Positions 16,688 to 26,474 of a stretch of 40,265 nucleotides of DNA are shown here, one piece after another. Source of the DNA: Lachnospiraceae bacterium (GTDB taxonomy: Bacteria; Bacillota; Clostridia; Lachnospirales; Lachnospiraceae); contig JAFZDQ010000022.1 of NCBI GenBank assembly GCA_017561085.1, forward strand, positions 1 to 40,265, read 5' to 3'. The position numbers were made by a program, and so were the translations under genes. Below the pieces are notes generated by a model. The model was given only the letters and a program-made list of their open reading frames with translations, did no database searches and was not told where the DNA came from. Position 1 is the stretch's first letter. Every line of letters starts with the position of its first letter.

Positions 16688-17308
16688 ATGGCGAAAATCA
16701 GAAACGACTATTTTAAATTAGTGGAACAACAGGTGGAGTATTGTGTGCAGGCATCGGAATACTTACAGGAAATACTGTGCAATTATGCAGCTTCGAACCT
16801 GCAGTCCCAAAGAGAAAAAATGCATACCATCGAGCATAAGGCGGATGAAATTCATCATGACATCTTAACAAGGCTTTCGGCGGAATTTATTACGCCCATT
16901 GACCAGGAGGATATTCTCCGTCTGGTACAGATTATTGATGAGGTGACAGACGCGCTGGATGAAGTGGTGTTAGACTTTTATATGTTCCGGATTGAAAAGT
17001 TGCCGGCTATGGCACCGGAACTTTCCCAAATCATTAACCGCTGCGTAAAAGCTTTGTATGAAGCCGCAAAGGAATTAAAGAATTTCAAGAAACCGGAAAA
17101 TCTGCGTAAGAAGCTGATTGAGGTAAATACCATTGAAAGCGAAGCAGACGAAGTCTATTTGGAAGCAATGCATACGTTGTTTGGCACCGAAACCGAAAGT
17201 AAGGTATTAATCGGTCATAAGGCCATCTACGAAAGTCTTGAAAACTGCTGTGATTTGTGTGAAAGAGCAGCCGATATTATTGAACAGATTGTGATTAAAA
17301 ATACATAA
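16688..17308 (+). CDS. DUF47 / PhoU-like phosphate transport regulator
   Basis: DUF47 proteins are all-helical relatives of PhoU, encoded beside PiT transporters and thought to control them. The 206-residue protein is almost entirely alpha-helical. It has the paired E-x-x-x-D-E-I-type metal-binding patterns of the family: TIEHKADEIHHDIL in the first half, and TIESEADEVYLEAM and LEXCCDLCERAADIIEQI-type helices in the second. The internal two-fold repeat is clear. GGAG precedes the ATG, 18 bases after the transporter stop, so the pair is one transcription unit, closed by the terminator at 17320. Confidence 0.93.
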   Translation: MAKIRNDYFKLVEQQVEYCVQASEYLQEILCNYAASNLQSQREKMHTIEHKADEIHHDILTRLSAEFITPIDQEDILRLVQIIDEVTDALDEVVLDFYMFRIEKLPAMAPELSQIINRCVKALYEAAKELKNFKKPENLRKKLIEVNTIESEADEVYLEAMHTLFGTETESKVLIGHKAIYESLENCCDLCERAADIIEQIVIKNT

Positions 17309-17319
17309 TTTCTAAAAGA

Positions 17320-17363
17320 AAAGATTCGGAATTCATAAAGATATGAATTTTGAATCTTTTTTT
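17320..17363 (+). terminator. Intrinsic terminator after the phosphate genes
   Basis: AAAGATTC (17320-17327) and AATTCAT (17330-17336) pair with ATGAATT (17343-17349) and GAATCTTT (17352-17359) around a two-base internal mismatch, followed by a T run to 17363. Confidence 0.88.
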
Positions 17364-17365
17364 AC

Positions 17366-17394
17366 TTCAAGTGACAGAAAAAATCTGTTATAAT
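17366..17394 (+). promoter_or_regulatory. Extended -10 promoter for the M20 peptidase gene
   Basis: TGTTATAAT (17386-17394) gives a TGn extended -10. TTCAAG (17366-17371) lies 17 bp upstream as a weak -35. The start codon follows 29 bases after the -10. Confidence 0.65.
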
Positions 17395-17423
17395 GTTTGC
17401 AGATAAAAAGTGAGGTTACATAA

Positions 17424-18857
17424 ATGGTCGTATATTTGATTTTAATGGCGGTCGTATTGTTTTTGACGGTTATCCTGGTGAGGGCGCTTTTGTTCAGGCC
17501 GTATCCGGAACCGGAAATCATTTCGGGTGATATCGCTGTTAAAGAAGAAAAAATTGTAAGAGACATGTCTGATATGATCCGCATCAGAACCGTTTCTTAT
17601 CAGGATAGAAGTGATGTTGATCAGGAAGAGTTTGAAAAATTCCGGGAACTGCTTTCGGAAAGGTTTCCCCTTGTCCATCAGAAATGTAGTCGGCTAAGAC
17701 TTGGAGATACCGGACTTTTATATTGCTTAAAAGGGAAAAGTGCGAAGGAACCTTCGGTACTGATGGCACATTATGATGTGGTACCGGTAGAAGAAAAGGA
17801 CTGGGACAGACCGGCTTTTTCGGGACTTGTTGAGGATGGTTATATCTGGGGCCGCGGTACCTTGGATACCAAAGGAACGTTGTGCGGTATTTTTGAAGCC
17901 ATGGAGCAGCTTTTGGAGCAGGGCTTTGTACCGGAGAATGATATCTATCTTTCCTTTACGGGAGATGAGGAAGTAGAGGGCGGAAGTTGTCCTTCTATTG
18001 TTTCCTATATGGAGGAGAACGGAATCAAACCCGCATTTGTACTGGATGAAGGCGGTGCGGTGGTTGAAAATGTATTTCCCGGTGTGAAAAGACCCTGTGC
18101 CGTAGTGGGCATTGGTGAAAAGCGCAGCATGAATGTGGAATTGTCCCTAAAGAGCGACGGAGGGCATGCCTCTACGCCGCCCACACATTCCGTTCTGGGG
18201 CAGTTGTCACGTGCCATTGTACGGATTGAGCAAAAACCGTTCCGTTCCCAGTTTGTAAGGCCGGTAAAGGAGCTGTTTAATACCCTGGGCAGACATTCAA
18301 ACTTCGGGATGAAAATTATTTTTGCAAACCTTTGGTGTTTTCAGCCTCTTTTAAATGCCTACTGTAAAATGGCCGGTGGGGAAATGAATGCACTGATGCG
18401 TACCACCTGTGCCGTGACCCGTATGAAGGGAAGTAAGGCATTTAATGTTTTGCCGCCTGTGGCAACGGCAGGGCTGAATCTCCGGCTCCTGGGCGAAGAT
18501 ACACCGGAATATGCTGTTAACTATTTGAAAAAGGTAATTGCAAACGACAAGATAGAAATAACAGTACAGCATGCCATGTATGAATCCGGCTATTCGGATA
18601 CATCCTGTCCCCAATGGGAGGTGTTAAAGCAGGTGATTCATACCACATGGCCGGATGCCATCGTATCTCCTTATTTGATGATGGCATGTTCGGATTCCGG
18701 ATATTACGGCAGGATTACGGACAAAATATATAAGTTTTCGGCCATGGCACTATCTAAGGAAGAACGTGGGATGATTCACGGTAATAATGAAAGAATTCCG
18801 GTTACGACATTAATAAAGACGGTACAGTTTTATGTACGGTTAATTCAAAATTTATAA
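17424..18857 (+). CDS. M20 family metallopeptidase with N-terminal membrane anchor
   Basis: This is a di-zinc hydrolase of the M20 family (peptidases and N-acyl-amino-acid amidases, the PM20D1-like branch). Residues 1-24 form a membrane anchor, so the catalytic domain may face outward. The visible metal and catalytic residues are His116 and Asp118 (AHYDVVPV), Asp148 (RGTLDTKG), Glu182-Glu183 (TGDEEVEG), Asp208 (LDEGG) and a late His in GMIHGNNE. A dimerisation lid lies about residues 225-350. The 477-residue length fits the PM20D1-like branch. The substrate is not known. GAGG precedes the ATG. The HD-domain gene follows 21 bases downstream, suggesting a three-gene operon to 20796. Confidence 0.9.
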   Translation: MVVYLILMAVVLFLTVILVRALLFRPYPEPEIISGDIAVKEEKIVRDMSDMIRIRTVSYQDRSDVDQEEFEKFRELLSERFPLVHQKCSRLRLGDTGLLYCLKGKSAKEPSVLMAHYDVVPVEEKDWDRPAFSGLVEDGYIWGRGTLDTKGTLCGIFEAMEQLLEQGFVPENDIYLSFTGDEEVEGGSCPSIVSYMEENGIKPAFVLDEGGAVVENVFPGVKRPCAVVGIGEKRSMNVELSLKSDGGHASTPPTHSVLGQLSRAIVRIEQKPFRSQFVRPVKELFNTLGRHSNFGMKIIFANLWCFQPLLNAYCKMAGGEMNALMRTTCAVTRMKGSKAFNVLPPVATAGLNLRLLGEDTPEYAVNYLKKVIANDKIEITVQHAMYESGYSDTSCPQWEVLKQVIHTTWPDAIVSPYLMMACSDSGYYGRITDKIYKFSAMALSKEERGMIHGNNERIPVTTLIKTVQFYVRLIQNL

Positions 18858-18878
18858 CATACAGATAAGAGGTGGATT

Positions 18879-19538
18879 ATGGGAATTACATTTGAACAGG
18901 TAATGCAGGATGAGGTAGTAAAAACATACATTCAAAAAGCGGATGAGACGTTAATTGCGTTAGGTTATACAGAGCATAGTTTTGCCCATGTAACCCGTGT
19001 GGCACAGCTGGCAGGTCAGATTTTACTTACCTTGGGTTACAGTGAAAGAGAAGCGGAACTGGCTTGTATTGCGGGATATTTACATGATATCGGAAACGTG
19101 GTTAACCGTGTGGATCATGCACAGTCGGGAGCAGTTATGGCCTTCCGTATTTTGGACCGTATGGGCGCGGAACCGGAGGATATTGCAACCATTATTACGG
19201 CCATCGGAAACCATGATGAATCTACGGCTTTTCCGGTAAATCCCATAGCGGCAGCATTAATTATTGCAGATAAGACGGATGTCAGATATACTAGAGTCAG
19301 AAACCAGGATTTTGCCACCTTTGATATTCATGACAGAGTAAATTATTCCGTGAAGGAAAGCGAAGTGATTATTGAAAAGGGCTCCCATATTGAACTGCAG
19401 CTTACCATTGAGACGAAGATGTGTTCGGTTATGGATTATTTTGAAATTTTCTTAAACCGCATGATTCTTTGCAGGAAGGCTTCCGAAAAATTGGGACTGG
19501 ATTTCAGACTTATGATCAATGGACAGAGATTAATATAA
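18879..19538 (+). CDS. HD domain phosphohydrolase-like protein
   Basis: This is a soluble metal-dependent phosphohydrolase of the HD superfamily; the substrate is unknown. The 219-residue protein shows the ordered metal ligands: His37 (SFAHVTRV), the His69-Asp70 pair (GYLHDIGNV), His112 (GNHDES) and Asp131 (IIADKTDVR). The last third (about 140-219) is an extra helical and beta region found in Clostridia members of this group. AGAGGTGG precedes the ATG. It sits between the M20 gene and a gene with an HDOD domain, with gaps of 21 and 22 bases, so all three are probably cotranscribed. The HD/HDOD company hints at nucleotide signalling, which is inference only. Confidence 0.85.
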   Translation: MGITFEQVMQDEVVKTYIQKADETLIALGYTEHSFAHVTRVAQLAGQILLTLGYSEREAELACIAGYLHDIGNVVNRVDHAQSGAVMAFRILDRMGAEPEDIATIITAIGNHDESTAFPVNPIAAALIIADKTDVRYTRVRNQDFATFDIHDRVNYSVKESEVIIEKGSHIELQLTIETKMCSVMDYFEIFLNRMILCRKASEKLGLDFRLMINGQRLI

Positions 19539-19560
19539 GGGTATTGAGAGGAGAGGTATT

Positions 19561-20796
19561 ATGCTTGTAACATTAATTCCGTTGTTTGACGAAACAATGA
19601 CAGTAAGTGCATATTCATTATTTGCACAATCCAGAAATTTTTTGTTAAATCCGAGTCTTTTGGGAACCGGTAAAAATGACGGGGCGGTCAATATTCCGGG
19701 ATTAGATATTTTGAGCAGGGTAGGAATTGATTGTCTTACCGGCGGCAAGGAAGTATTTGTGGAAGTAAATAATATTTCCGTTTTTTCTGATATTGAAAAG
19801 CAGTGCGAGGAGATGGATTGCTCTAAAATCGTTCTTTTGTTAGACAATACCGTTACACCAGACGAGATGTACGTAAACCGTCTGAAACAGTTAAAAGAGG
19901 CGGGATTTAAGCTTGCCATGCGTAAACTTGCGGTTGCCAATTTTGAAAAATACCGTGAAATCCTGCTTTTGACGGATTATATTTTATTGGATCATAAGAA
20001 GATTGACATTACCAAAGCAACGGTTTATTTCAGCAATGTTTATCCTAACATTAAGTTATGTGCCGGAAATATCGGTAATCAGGAAATTTATGATGAGTTA
20101 AGACAAAAGGGCGGCTATTCCCTTTATGAAGGCGAGTTTTTCCGTACCCCCGTTACCAAGGGTGCGAATGATGTTTCCCCGCTGAAAATCAACTATATTG
20201 AGCTGTTAAATCTGGTGAATGATGCGGACTTTGAGCTGACCAAGGCGGCAGATGTAATCGGAAGGGATACCGCACTTGTTATTTCCCTTTTGAAGATGGT
20301 AAACCGTATGGCGGTGAACTCAGAAATTACTTCCATCAGACATGCGGCAGCGATGCTTGGTCAGAAGGAACTGAAGAAATGGATTAATACGGCAGTAGCA
20401 CATGAACTTTGTGTGGATAAGCCCAGTGAAGTAATGAGATTGTCCCTGCTTCGTGCGAAGTTTGCAGAAAATCTCGCACCTGTATTTGAAAAGGCAATTC
20501 ATTCTTCCGAGCTGTTCCTGATGGGACTGTTTTCCGTACTGGATATTATTTTGGACAAACCCATGGCAGAAGCACTTGATATGGTGAAGGTTTCCGGTGA
20601 TATCAGGGAAGCACTTGTAAACAAGGATGGAAAGTTTGCATCCGTACTTGATTTCGTACTTCAGTATGAAAATGCCAACTGGCAGGAAGTTTCCAGACAG
20701 ATGGTACTGAAAAACATTGATATGAACAAGGTTTATGAAGCTTATGTAGAATCCCTGCAGTGGTATCGGGATTTGTTCGAGGATATGAAAAAGTAA
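19561..20796 (+). CDS. Degenerate EAL plus HDOD domain signalling protein (YuxH-like)
   Basis: The 411-residue protein has two parts. The N-terminal half (to about residue 200) has the strand-helix layout of an EAL-type barrel: FVEVNNISVF, KIVLLLDNTVTPDEM, GFKLAMRKL, DYILLDHKKI and YSLYEGEFFRTP. The EAL motif and the metal-binding Glu and Asp set are missing, so c-di-GMP hydrolysis is not expected. The C-terminal half is an HDOD domain (about 205-400), with the IGRDTALVISLLKMVNR and LGQKELKKWI patterns. This matches YuxH-type proteins, which are probably ligand or protein scaffolds. GGAGAGG precedes the ATG. A terminator follows at 20850. Confidence 0.85.
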   Translation: MLVTLIPLFDETMTVSAYSLFAQSRNFLLNPSLLGTGKNDGAVNIPGLDILSRVGIDCLTGGKEVFVEVNNISVFSDIEKQCEEMDCSKIVLLLDNTVTPDEMYVNRLKQLKEAGFKLAMRKLAVANFEKYREILLLTDYILLDHKKIDITKATVYFSNVYPNIKLCAGNIGNQEIYDELRQKGGYSLYEGEFFRTPVTKGANDVSPLKINYIELLNLVNDADFELTKAADVIGRDTALVISLLKMVNRMAVNSEITSIRHAAAMLGQKELKKWINTAVAHELCVDKPSEVMRLSLLRAKFAENLAPVFEKAIHSSELFLMGLFSVLDIILDKPMAEALDMVKVSGDIREALVNKDGKFASVLDFVLQYENANWQEVSRQMVLKNIDMNKVYEAYVESLQWYRDLFEDMKK

Positions 20797-20808
20797 GAAG
20801 TGTAAATG

Positions 20809-20846
20809 TAAGCAATTAAGTAATTGTAAGTGATTGTAAGTAATTA
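20809..20846. repeat. Short degenerate 10-mer tandem repeat
   Basis: After the HDOD gene, the 10-mer TAAGTRATTR recurs at 20809-20818, 20827-20836 and 20837-20846, with an 8-base partial copy between the first two. It is low-complexity sequence just before the terminator. Confidence 0.5.
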
Positions 20847-20849
20847 AGG

Positions 20850-20877
20850 AAAGCCGGTGCAAGTGCACCGGCTTTTT
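20850..20877. terminator. Intrinsic terminator between convergent genes
   Basis: AAAGCCGGTGCA (20850-20861) pairs with TGCACCGGCTTT (20864-20875) around a two-base gap, and T residues follow to 20877. On the minus strand the stem is followed by a weaker T content, so it acts mainly on the plus strand. Confidence 0.88.
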
Positions 20878-20918
20878 AGCTTTAAAGACTTTATTTCTTT
20901 GATGAAAAGAGGGAGCGG

Positions 20919-22052
20919 TTATTGTTCGGTATGCATCCGCACATTAATGCCGTTTACTTCCACATGGTCACTGATTTCAATAACCAGACAACGTTTACCG
21001 TCTACAGTCATGGTGTTCACTAAGTCTGCACGCTCCGGATTGACCTTAACCACCACATCAGGGGTCTTAACTTCGAAGGTTCTGGTATTAGCCACATTAT
21101 TAACAAGCAGGGACTGCTTTTCACCTACGGTAGCATCGTATAACTTATCAAATTCCATCAGCTTTTCTTCTTCCACACCGCTTTTTTCAAGGAGAGTTTT
21201 GACTTCCTTCTTATCGATGGTAAGCGACTCGGGAATTTCCTTGTGTTCTTCAATCATTTCCGTAAGATTTTCATGGATATTCTTAATGATTTCGTAGTCA
21301 CATTCTTCCCCAAGGGTTTCTTCGATGATGGCCTGGAAGGTTTCCTTCTGACCGCCGGCGGAGAGGGGGAGAGTACAACCTAAAATCTGTTCCGCAAGCT
21401 CACTGTGGGGCTCTTCGGAGTCCTTGTTGTAATAAAGGATGCTGTGAATATCGGTACAACGGTCATTAAAGGCCGGGAACAGGAAACCGGCATCCGGCAT
21501 ATTTACCACCCAGTCCCTGATGCGGTCATGGAATTCATTGGTTTCTGCATGATAGCTTAAACCGGGCTTGGAGAGTGCTACCGGACAGATACAGCACATA
21601 ATATACTCAAAAACCGTATCGGAAGCGTCATCCATGGTAAGACCGTCTGTGGTTTTACCGGGAACATCATAGGCATCGTGAATTAAGAGAATCAGGTAGT
21701 TACCTACAAATTCATAGGTGTTAATGATTCTGTCATAAAATTCATCCACCAGGGCATCATCCTTTAATTTGGTTTCCCGAAGGCGCATTAAAAAGGAATG
21801 ACCGCTTCCTTCCGCCTCCATTTCGGTGGTAAATTCCATGTTTAAAAGATTCTTTCCCACGGTACCTGAAAGGTTCTTTCTAAGTAAGTCAAAATACTTA
21901 AAGATTTCCTCCTCGGGAAGAGATAAAAAGGCTTCCTTAAAGGTGGTTTTTTTATTTTTTTCACCATCCACGTAACAACCGCAAATTCTGGTAATGGAGC
22001 AGTTGGATGGTGTGAATAATCGTTTGATTTCGTTAATTTCTGCTTTAATCAT
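20919..22052 (-). CDS. DUF4317 family protein
   Basis: The sequence resembles DUF4317, a family of about 400-residue cytoplasmic proteins confined mainly to Clostridia and with no assigned function. The start is the ATG at 22052. GGGAGG lies nine bases upstream of it, and the family start MIKAEINEIKRLF results. An earlier in-frame TTG would swallow the ribosome binding site. The 377-residue protein is acidic and soluble, with no signal peptide or membrane span. Visible blocks include CSITRICGCYVDGEK, the YLILLIHDAYDVPGK segment, CCICPVALSKPGL, and a beta-rich C-terminus ending near IEISDHVEVNGI. It lies 64 bases downstream of the giant activase gene on the same strand but has its own promoter. 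Confidence 0.82.
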   Translation of the reverse strand: MIKAEINEIKRLFTPSNCSITRICGCYVDGEKNKKTTFKEAFLSLPEEEIFKYFDLLRKNLSGTVGKNLLNMEFTTEMEAEGSGHSFLMRLRETKLKDDALVDEFYDRIINTYEFVGNYLILLIHDAYDVPGKTTDGLTMDDASDTVFEYIMCCICPVALSKPGLSYHAETNEFHDRIRDWVVNMPDAGFLFPAFNDRCTDIHSILYYNKDSEEPHSELAEQILGCTLPLSAGGQKETFQAIIEETLGEECDYEIIKNIHENLTEMIEEHKEIPESLTIDKKEVKTLLEKSGVEEEKLMEFDKLYDATVGEKQSLLVNNVANTRTFEVKTPDVVVKVNPERADLVNTMTVDGKRCLVIEISDHVEVNGINVRMHTEQ

Positions 22053-22081
22053 TGTTTCATACCTCCCGTTTGACAAAAAAT

Positions 22082-22110
22082 ATCATACCATATCAAAGAG
22101 GCGAAAGCAA
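22082..22110 (-). promoter_or_regulatory. Sigma-A-like promoter of the DUF4317 gene
   Basis: On the minus strand TTGCTT (22110-22105) and TATGAT (22087-22082) are 17 bp apart. The -10 lies about 30 bases before the start codon. Confidence 0.65.
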
Positions 22111-22116
22111 AAGAAT

Positions 22117-25100
22117 TTAAGGCAGGTTCTTTTGGGCAGTAGAGAGCATCAGCTTGATTCGGTTTAACTGGTTTACCTCACTGGCACCCGGGTCGTAGTC
22201 AATGGCAACGATATTGCTGAGAGGATAGTGCTTTCTCAGTTCCTTGATAACGCCTTTTCCTACTACATGGTTGGGAAGACAGCCAAAAGGCTGGGTACAG
22301 ACAATGTTGTTAACACCGCTGTGAATCAGTTCCACCATTTCGCCGGTTAAGAACCAGCCTTCCCCGGTTTGGTTACCGATGGAAACAATGGGCTTTGCAT
22401 ATTCCGCAATTTGATAAATACCGATATTTTCCGTGAAATGTTTGCTCTTTTTAAAGGCTTTGGTAGCACTGCCTCTTAAAAACTCCAGTGCCCATATACC
22501 AAGACGGCTTAAGAAGGCAGTTTTTTTGCGGCAGCCCAATTCATCTGCTTTATAAATCTGGTTGTAGAAGCAGTAGAGTAAAAAGTCAAGAAGATCGGGA
22601 ACTACCGCTTCCGCACCTTCAGACTCTAACAAATCTACCAGATAGTTATTGGCTGCAGGGGCAAATTTTACAAGGATTTCCCCGACGATACCGACTCTTG
22701 GTTTCTTTTCTTCCGTGATGGGGAGTTTATCAAAGTCTGCGATGATATCTCGGCACATTTTCCGGAAGGTAAAGAAGTCCAAATGCCTCTTGGTTAAAAA
22801 GGACTGACACTTTCTCAGCCATTTTTGGTGAAGGGCATCGGTACTGCCTTTTTCTTTTTCATAAGGACGCATGCGGTATACGCAGCGCATGAAAATATCA
22901 CCAAATACGGCAGCGTAAGCCGCTTTGAAAAATAGTTCTGCATTAATCTGAAAGCCGGGATTGGTTTCAATGCCGCCAAGGTTTAAGGAAATGACGGGAA
23001 TCTGGGGCATGCCTGCTTTTTGCAGGGCACGTCTGATGAAACCGACATAATTGGTAGCACGGCAACCGCCCCCTGTCTGGGTCATAATTACCGCAGTTTT
23101 ATTTAAATCATATTTACCGGATAACAGAGCATCCATCAACTGACCGACTACCAATAAGGAAGGGTAGCAGGCATCATTATTGACATACTGAAGGCCCACG
23201 TCCACAGCCCGCTTGTTGTCGTTTTTAAGAACTTCAAAATGATAACCGCAGGCATGAAAGGCAGGCTCCAACAAATCAAAATGAATGGGTGACATCTGGG
23301 GACAAAGGATGGTGTAATCCTTCCGCATTTGTTTCGTGAAAACGACCTTTTCGATGGCACTGGAATTTATGGTACGCTCTTTTTTCTTCTTTTCCCGGAC
23401 GGAAATAGCAGATAAAAGAGAACGGATTCTGATGCGGGCAGCGCCTAAGTTATTAACCTCATCAATTTTTAAACAGGTGTAAATCTTACCGGAGCCGGAA
23501 AGAATATCGTTTACCTGGTCCGTGGTAACCGCATCCAGACCGCAGCCAAAGGAATTTAACTGGATAAGGTCAAGATTGTCCACAGTTTTTACATAGCTTG
23601 CGGCAGCATAAAGTCTGGAATGGTACATCCACTGGTCGGAGACGATAAGGGGACGCTCCGGCGCTGCCAGGTGAGAAATGGAGTCCTCCGTCAGAACCGC
23701 AATATCATAGGAATTAATCAGCTCTGGAATACCATGGTTGATTTCCGGGTCAATGTGATAGGGTCTGCCGGCAAGAACAATGCCTCTTTTGCCTGTTTCT
23801 TTTAAGTAGGAGAGAACTTCTTCCCCTTTTTGCTGCATGGAGAGTCTGGCTGCGGATAATTCTTCGTAAGCAAGGGTGGCAGCCTTCATAACTTCCGCCG
23901 CGGGAAGTTCACGAAATTCCTTTACCAGTGCGTCGGTAACGGTTTTGATATCGCGGAAGGACAGGAAGGGATTGCGCAGAAGCACTTCACCATTTCCGAT
24001 TTCTTCCATGTTATTTTTAATATTCTCGCTGTAGGACGTAACAATAGGACAGTTGTAGTGATTGTTGGCTTCCTTAAATTCATTACGCTCATAAAAAACA
24101 GCAGGGTAGAAGATGAAATCCACTTTTTGGTGAATCAGCCATTTTACGTGTCCGTGTGCCAGTTTGGCGGGGTAACATTCCGATTCACTGGGAATGGATT
24201 CTATCCCCAGCTCATAAATCTTTCTGTTTGATACGGGAGAGAGTACCACGCGATACTTTAATTCCCGGAAAAAGGTGGCCCAGAAGGGATAGTTCTCGTA
24301 CATGTTAAGGACTCTGGGAATACCGACAGTACCCCTTACAGCCTCATCGGCAGGGAGGGGTTCATAATCAAAGTAACGCTTTAATTTATAATCAAATAAA
24401 TTGGGCACGGCATTTTGGTTTTTTTGTTTGCCGATCCCCCGTTCGCAACGGTTTCCGGATATATACTGGCGTCCGCCGGAAAATTTATTTACCGTCAGAC
24501 GGCAGTTGTTGGTACAGCCTTTGCATTTGGCCATGGAGGTTTCAAATTGCAGGGCATTAATCTTTTCAAAGGAAAGCATGGTGGTTTCATAGCCTTCCTG
24601 ATAGCGTTCTCTGGCAATCAGGGCCGCACCGAAAGCTCCCATAATACCGGCGATATCGGGACGGATGGCTTCGCAACCTGCGATTTTTTCAAAACTTCTA
24701 AGGACGGCATCGTTGTAGAAGGTTCCGCCCTGAACGACGATATTTTTACCAAGTTCTGCGGCGGTAGATACTTTGATTACTTTAAACAGCGCATTTTTGA
24801 TAACGGAATAAGCAAGTCCTGCTGAAATATCAGAAACACTTGCGCCTTCCTTTTGCGCCTGTTTTACCTTGGAATTCATAAATACGGTACATCTGGTGCC
24901 AAGGTCAATGGGATTTTCGGCAAACAGGGCCGCGTAGGCAAAGTCCTCCACGCTGTAATTTAAGGATTTGGCAAAGGTTTCAATAAAGGAACCGCAGCCG
25001 GAAGAGCAGGCTTCATTTAACTGGACGCTGTCTACCGTCCGGTTCTTGATTTTAATGCACTTCATATCCTGACCGCCGATATCTAAGATACAATCCACGT

Positions 25101-26343
25101 CGGGATTAAAGAAGGCAGCGGCATAGTAGTGGGCAACGGTTTCCACTTCCCCGTCATCTAAGAGAAAAGCAGCCTTCATCAGTGCTTCCCCGTAGCCGGT
25201 GGAGCAGGCCCGTACCAGATGGGCACTATCCGGCAGTGAGGTGTAGATTTCCTTCAGGGAGCGGATGGCAGTTTTTAAGGGACTGCCGTCGTTGCTGTCA
25301 TAAAAAGAGTAAAGAAGCTTTCCTTCTTCCGAAACCAATGCAACCTTAGTGGTGGTACTTCCCGCATCAATGCCCAGGAAGCAGTTTCCGGTATAAGAAG
25401 AAAGTTCTTCGGTTACAATATGATGTCTGCTGTGACGCACTTTAAATTCTTCATAGTCGTTTTCCGTGGCAAATAAAGGCTCCATGCGGGCAACCTCAAA
25501 CGCCAGCTTAAAGTCTTCGGAAAGTTTACCTAATAATTCCTCCATGGAAAAAGAAACCTCTTCTTTGGCATTTAAAGCACTGCCCATTGCGGCAAAGAGG
25601 TGGGAATAATCCAAATCAATGATATGTTCTTCATCCAGGTTTAAGGTGCGGATGAAGGCTTTTTTCAGTTCCGACAAAAAGTGCAGGGGACCGCCTAAAA
25701 ATGCCACATGGCCGCGAATGGGTTTTCCGCAGGCAAGCCCGCTTATGGTCTGGTTTACCACGGCCTGGAAGATGGATGCGGACAAGTCCTCTTTGGTTGC
25801 CCCTTCGTTAATCAGGGGCTGGATATCTGTTTTGGCAAACACGCCGCATCTGGCAGCGATGGTATATAAAGAACGATAGTTTTTGGCGTATTCATTCAGT
25901 CCGGAGGCATCTGTCATTAAAAGGGATGCCATCTGGTCAATAAAAGAACCGGTACCGCCGGCACAGATGCCGTTCATACGCTGTTCCACATTCCCGCCTT
26001 CAAAGTAGATGATTTTGGCATCTTCGCCGCCCAGCTCAATGGCCACGTCGGTGCGGGGCGCAAATGCCTGCAGGGCAGTAGCAACAGAGATAACCTCCTG
26101 GCTGAAAGGAATTTTAAGATGGTCTGCCAGTGCTAAGCCGCCGGAACCGGTAATCATGGGATGGACGGTAAGATTACCCAAGGATTCGTGGGCTTTTCGA
26201 AGAAGATATGCCAAGGTTTCACGGATATTGGCATAGTGCCTTTCGTAATCGGAAAAAAGCAACCGTTTTGCTTCATCCAAAACCGCTATCTTCACGGTGG
26301 TAGAACCAATATCAATGCCCAATGTAAAATACTGTTTATTCAT
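22117..26343 (-). CDS. Giant 2-hydroxyacyl-CoA dehydratase activase-related protein (two BadF/BadG ATPase domains, DUF2229, HgdB-like)
   Basis: Activases of this class inject an electron into 2-hydroxyacyl-CoA dehydratases at the expense of ATP. Here 1408 residues hold two ATPase domains in tandem. Domain 1 (about 1-260) starts [11 protein letters not shown] and keeps Cys127 and Cys166, which match the cluster-binding cysteines of HgdC. Domain 2 (about 320-580) starts [11 protein letters not shown] with [10 protein letters not shown]-like and TRCTVF cysteines near 446-485. A cysteine cluster (Cys607, 610, 614, 633) follows. The DUF2229-type region and an HgdB-like C-terminal part (with [16 protein letters not shown] and [13 protein letters not shown]) complete it. 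GAGG precedes the ATG. The substrate and the physiological role of these fusions are not established. Confidence 0.88.
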   Translation of the reverse strand: MNKQYFTLGIDIGSTTVKIAVLDEAKRLLFSDYERHYANIRETLAYLLRKAHESLGNLTVHPMITGSGGLALADHLKIPFSQEVISVATALQAFAPRTDVAIELGGEDAKIIYFEGGNVEQRMNGICAGGTGSFIDQMASLLMTDASGLNEYAKNYRSLYTIAARCGVFAKTDIQPLINEGATKEDLSASIFQAVVNQTISGLACGKPIRGHVAFLGGPLHFLSELKKAFIRTLNLDEEHIIDLDYSHLFAAMGSALNAKEEVSFSMEELLGKLSEDFKLAFEVARMEPLFATENDYEEFKVRHSRHHIVTEELSSYTGNCFLGIDAGSTTTKVALVSEEGKLLYSFYDSNDGSPLKTAIRSLKEIYTSLPDSAHLVRACSTGYGEALMKAAFLLDDGEVETVAHYYAAAFFNPDVDCILDIGGQDMKCIKIKNRTVDSVQLNEACSSGCGSFIETFAKSLNYSVEDFAYAALFAENPIDLGTRCTVFMNSKVKQAQKEGASVSDISAGLAYSVIKNALFKVIKVSTAAELGKNIVVQGGTFYNDAVLRSFEKIAGCEAIRPDIAGIMGAFGAALIARERYQEGYETTMLSFEKINALQFETSMAKCKGCTNNCRLTVNKFSGGRQYISGNRCERGIGKQKNQNAVPNLFDYKLKRYFDYEPLPADEAVRGTVGIPRVLNMYENYPFWATFFRELKYRVVLSPVSNRKIYELGIESIPSESECYPAKLAHGHVKWLIHQKVDFIFYPAVFYERNEFKEANNHYNCPIVTSYSENIKNNMEEIGNGEVLLRNPFLSFRDIKTVTDALVKEFRELPAAEVMKAATLAYEELSAARLSMQQKGEEVLSYLKETGKRGIVLAGRPYHIDPEINHGIPELINSYDIAVLTEDSISHLAAPERPLIVSDQWMYHSRLYAAASYVKTVDNLDLIQLNSFGCGLDAVTTDQVNDILSGSGKIYTCLKIDEVNNLGAARIRIRSLLSAISVREKKKKERTINSSAIEKVVFTKQMRKDYTILCPQMSPIHFDLLEPAFHACGYHFEVLKNDNKRAVDVGLQYVNNDACYPSLLVVGQLMDALLSGKYDLNKTAVIMTQTGGGCRATNYVGFIRRALQKAGMPQIPVISLNLGGIETNPGFQINAELFFKAAYAAVFGDIFMRCVYRMRPYEKEKGSTDALHQKWLRKCQSFLTKRHLDFFTFRKMCRDIIADFDKLPITEEKKPRVGIVGEILVKFAPAANNYLVDLLESEGAEAVVPDLLDFLLYCFYNQIYKADELGCRKKTAFLSRLGIWALEFLRGSATKAFKKSKHFTENIGIYQIAEYAKPIVSIGNQTGEGWFLTGEMVELIHSGVNNIVCTQPFGCLPNHVVGKGVIKELRKHYPLSNIVAIDYDPGASEVNQLNRIKLMLSTAQKNLP

Positions 26344-26433
26344 AAAATCGCCTCACAATATGTATAAAAAGTGCGTTAACTGTATATTATTAAATAATTT
26401 TTGTATATTTATATTGTTAAAAGCACTTTAGGA

Positions 26434-26462
26434 ATTATACGACAGTAAAAGTCTTGTTTCAA
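26434..26462 (-). promoter_or_regulatory. Consensus sigma-A promoter of the giant activase gene
   Basis: On the minus strand TTGAAA (26462-26457) and TATAAT (26439-26434) are exactly 17 bp apart. The start codon lies about 90 bases downstream, leaving an AT-rich leader of roughly 80 bases. Confidence 0.85.
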
Positions 26463-26474
26463 CAAAATGCACCA

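Noticed and set aside
24415-24825. 136-residue plus-strand open frame inside the giant activase gene
   Set aside because: It lies opposite a firmly identified coding frame, has no ribosome binding site of note and no recognisable motif. It is a shadow of high-GC third positions on the other strand.
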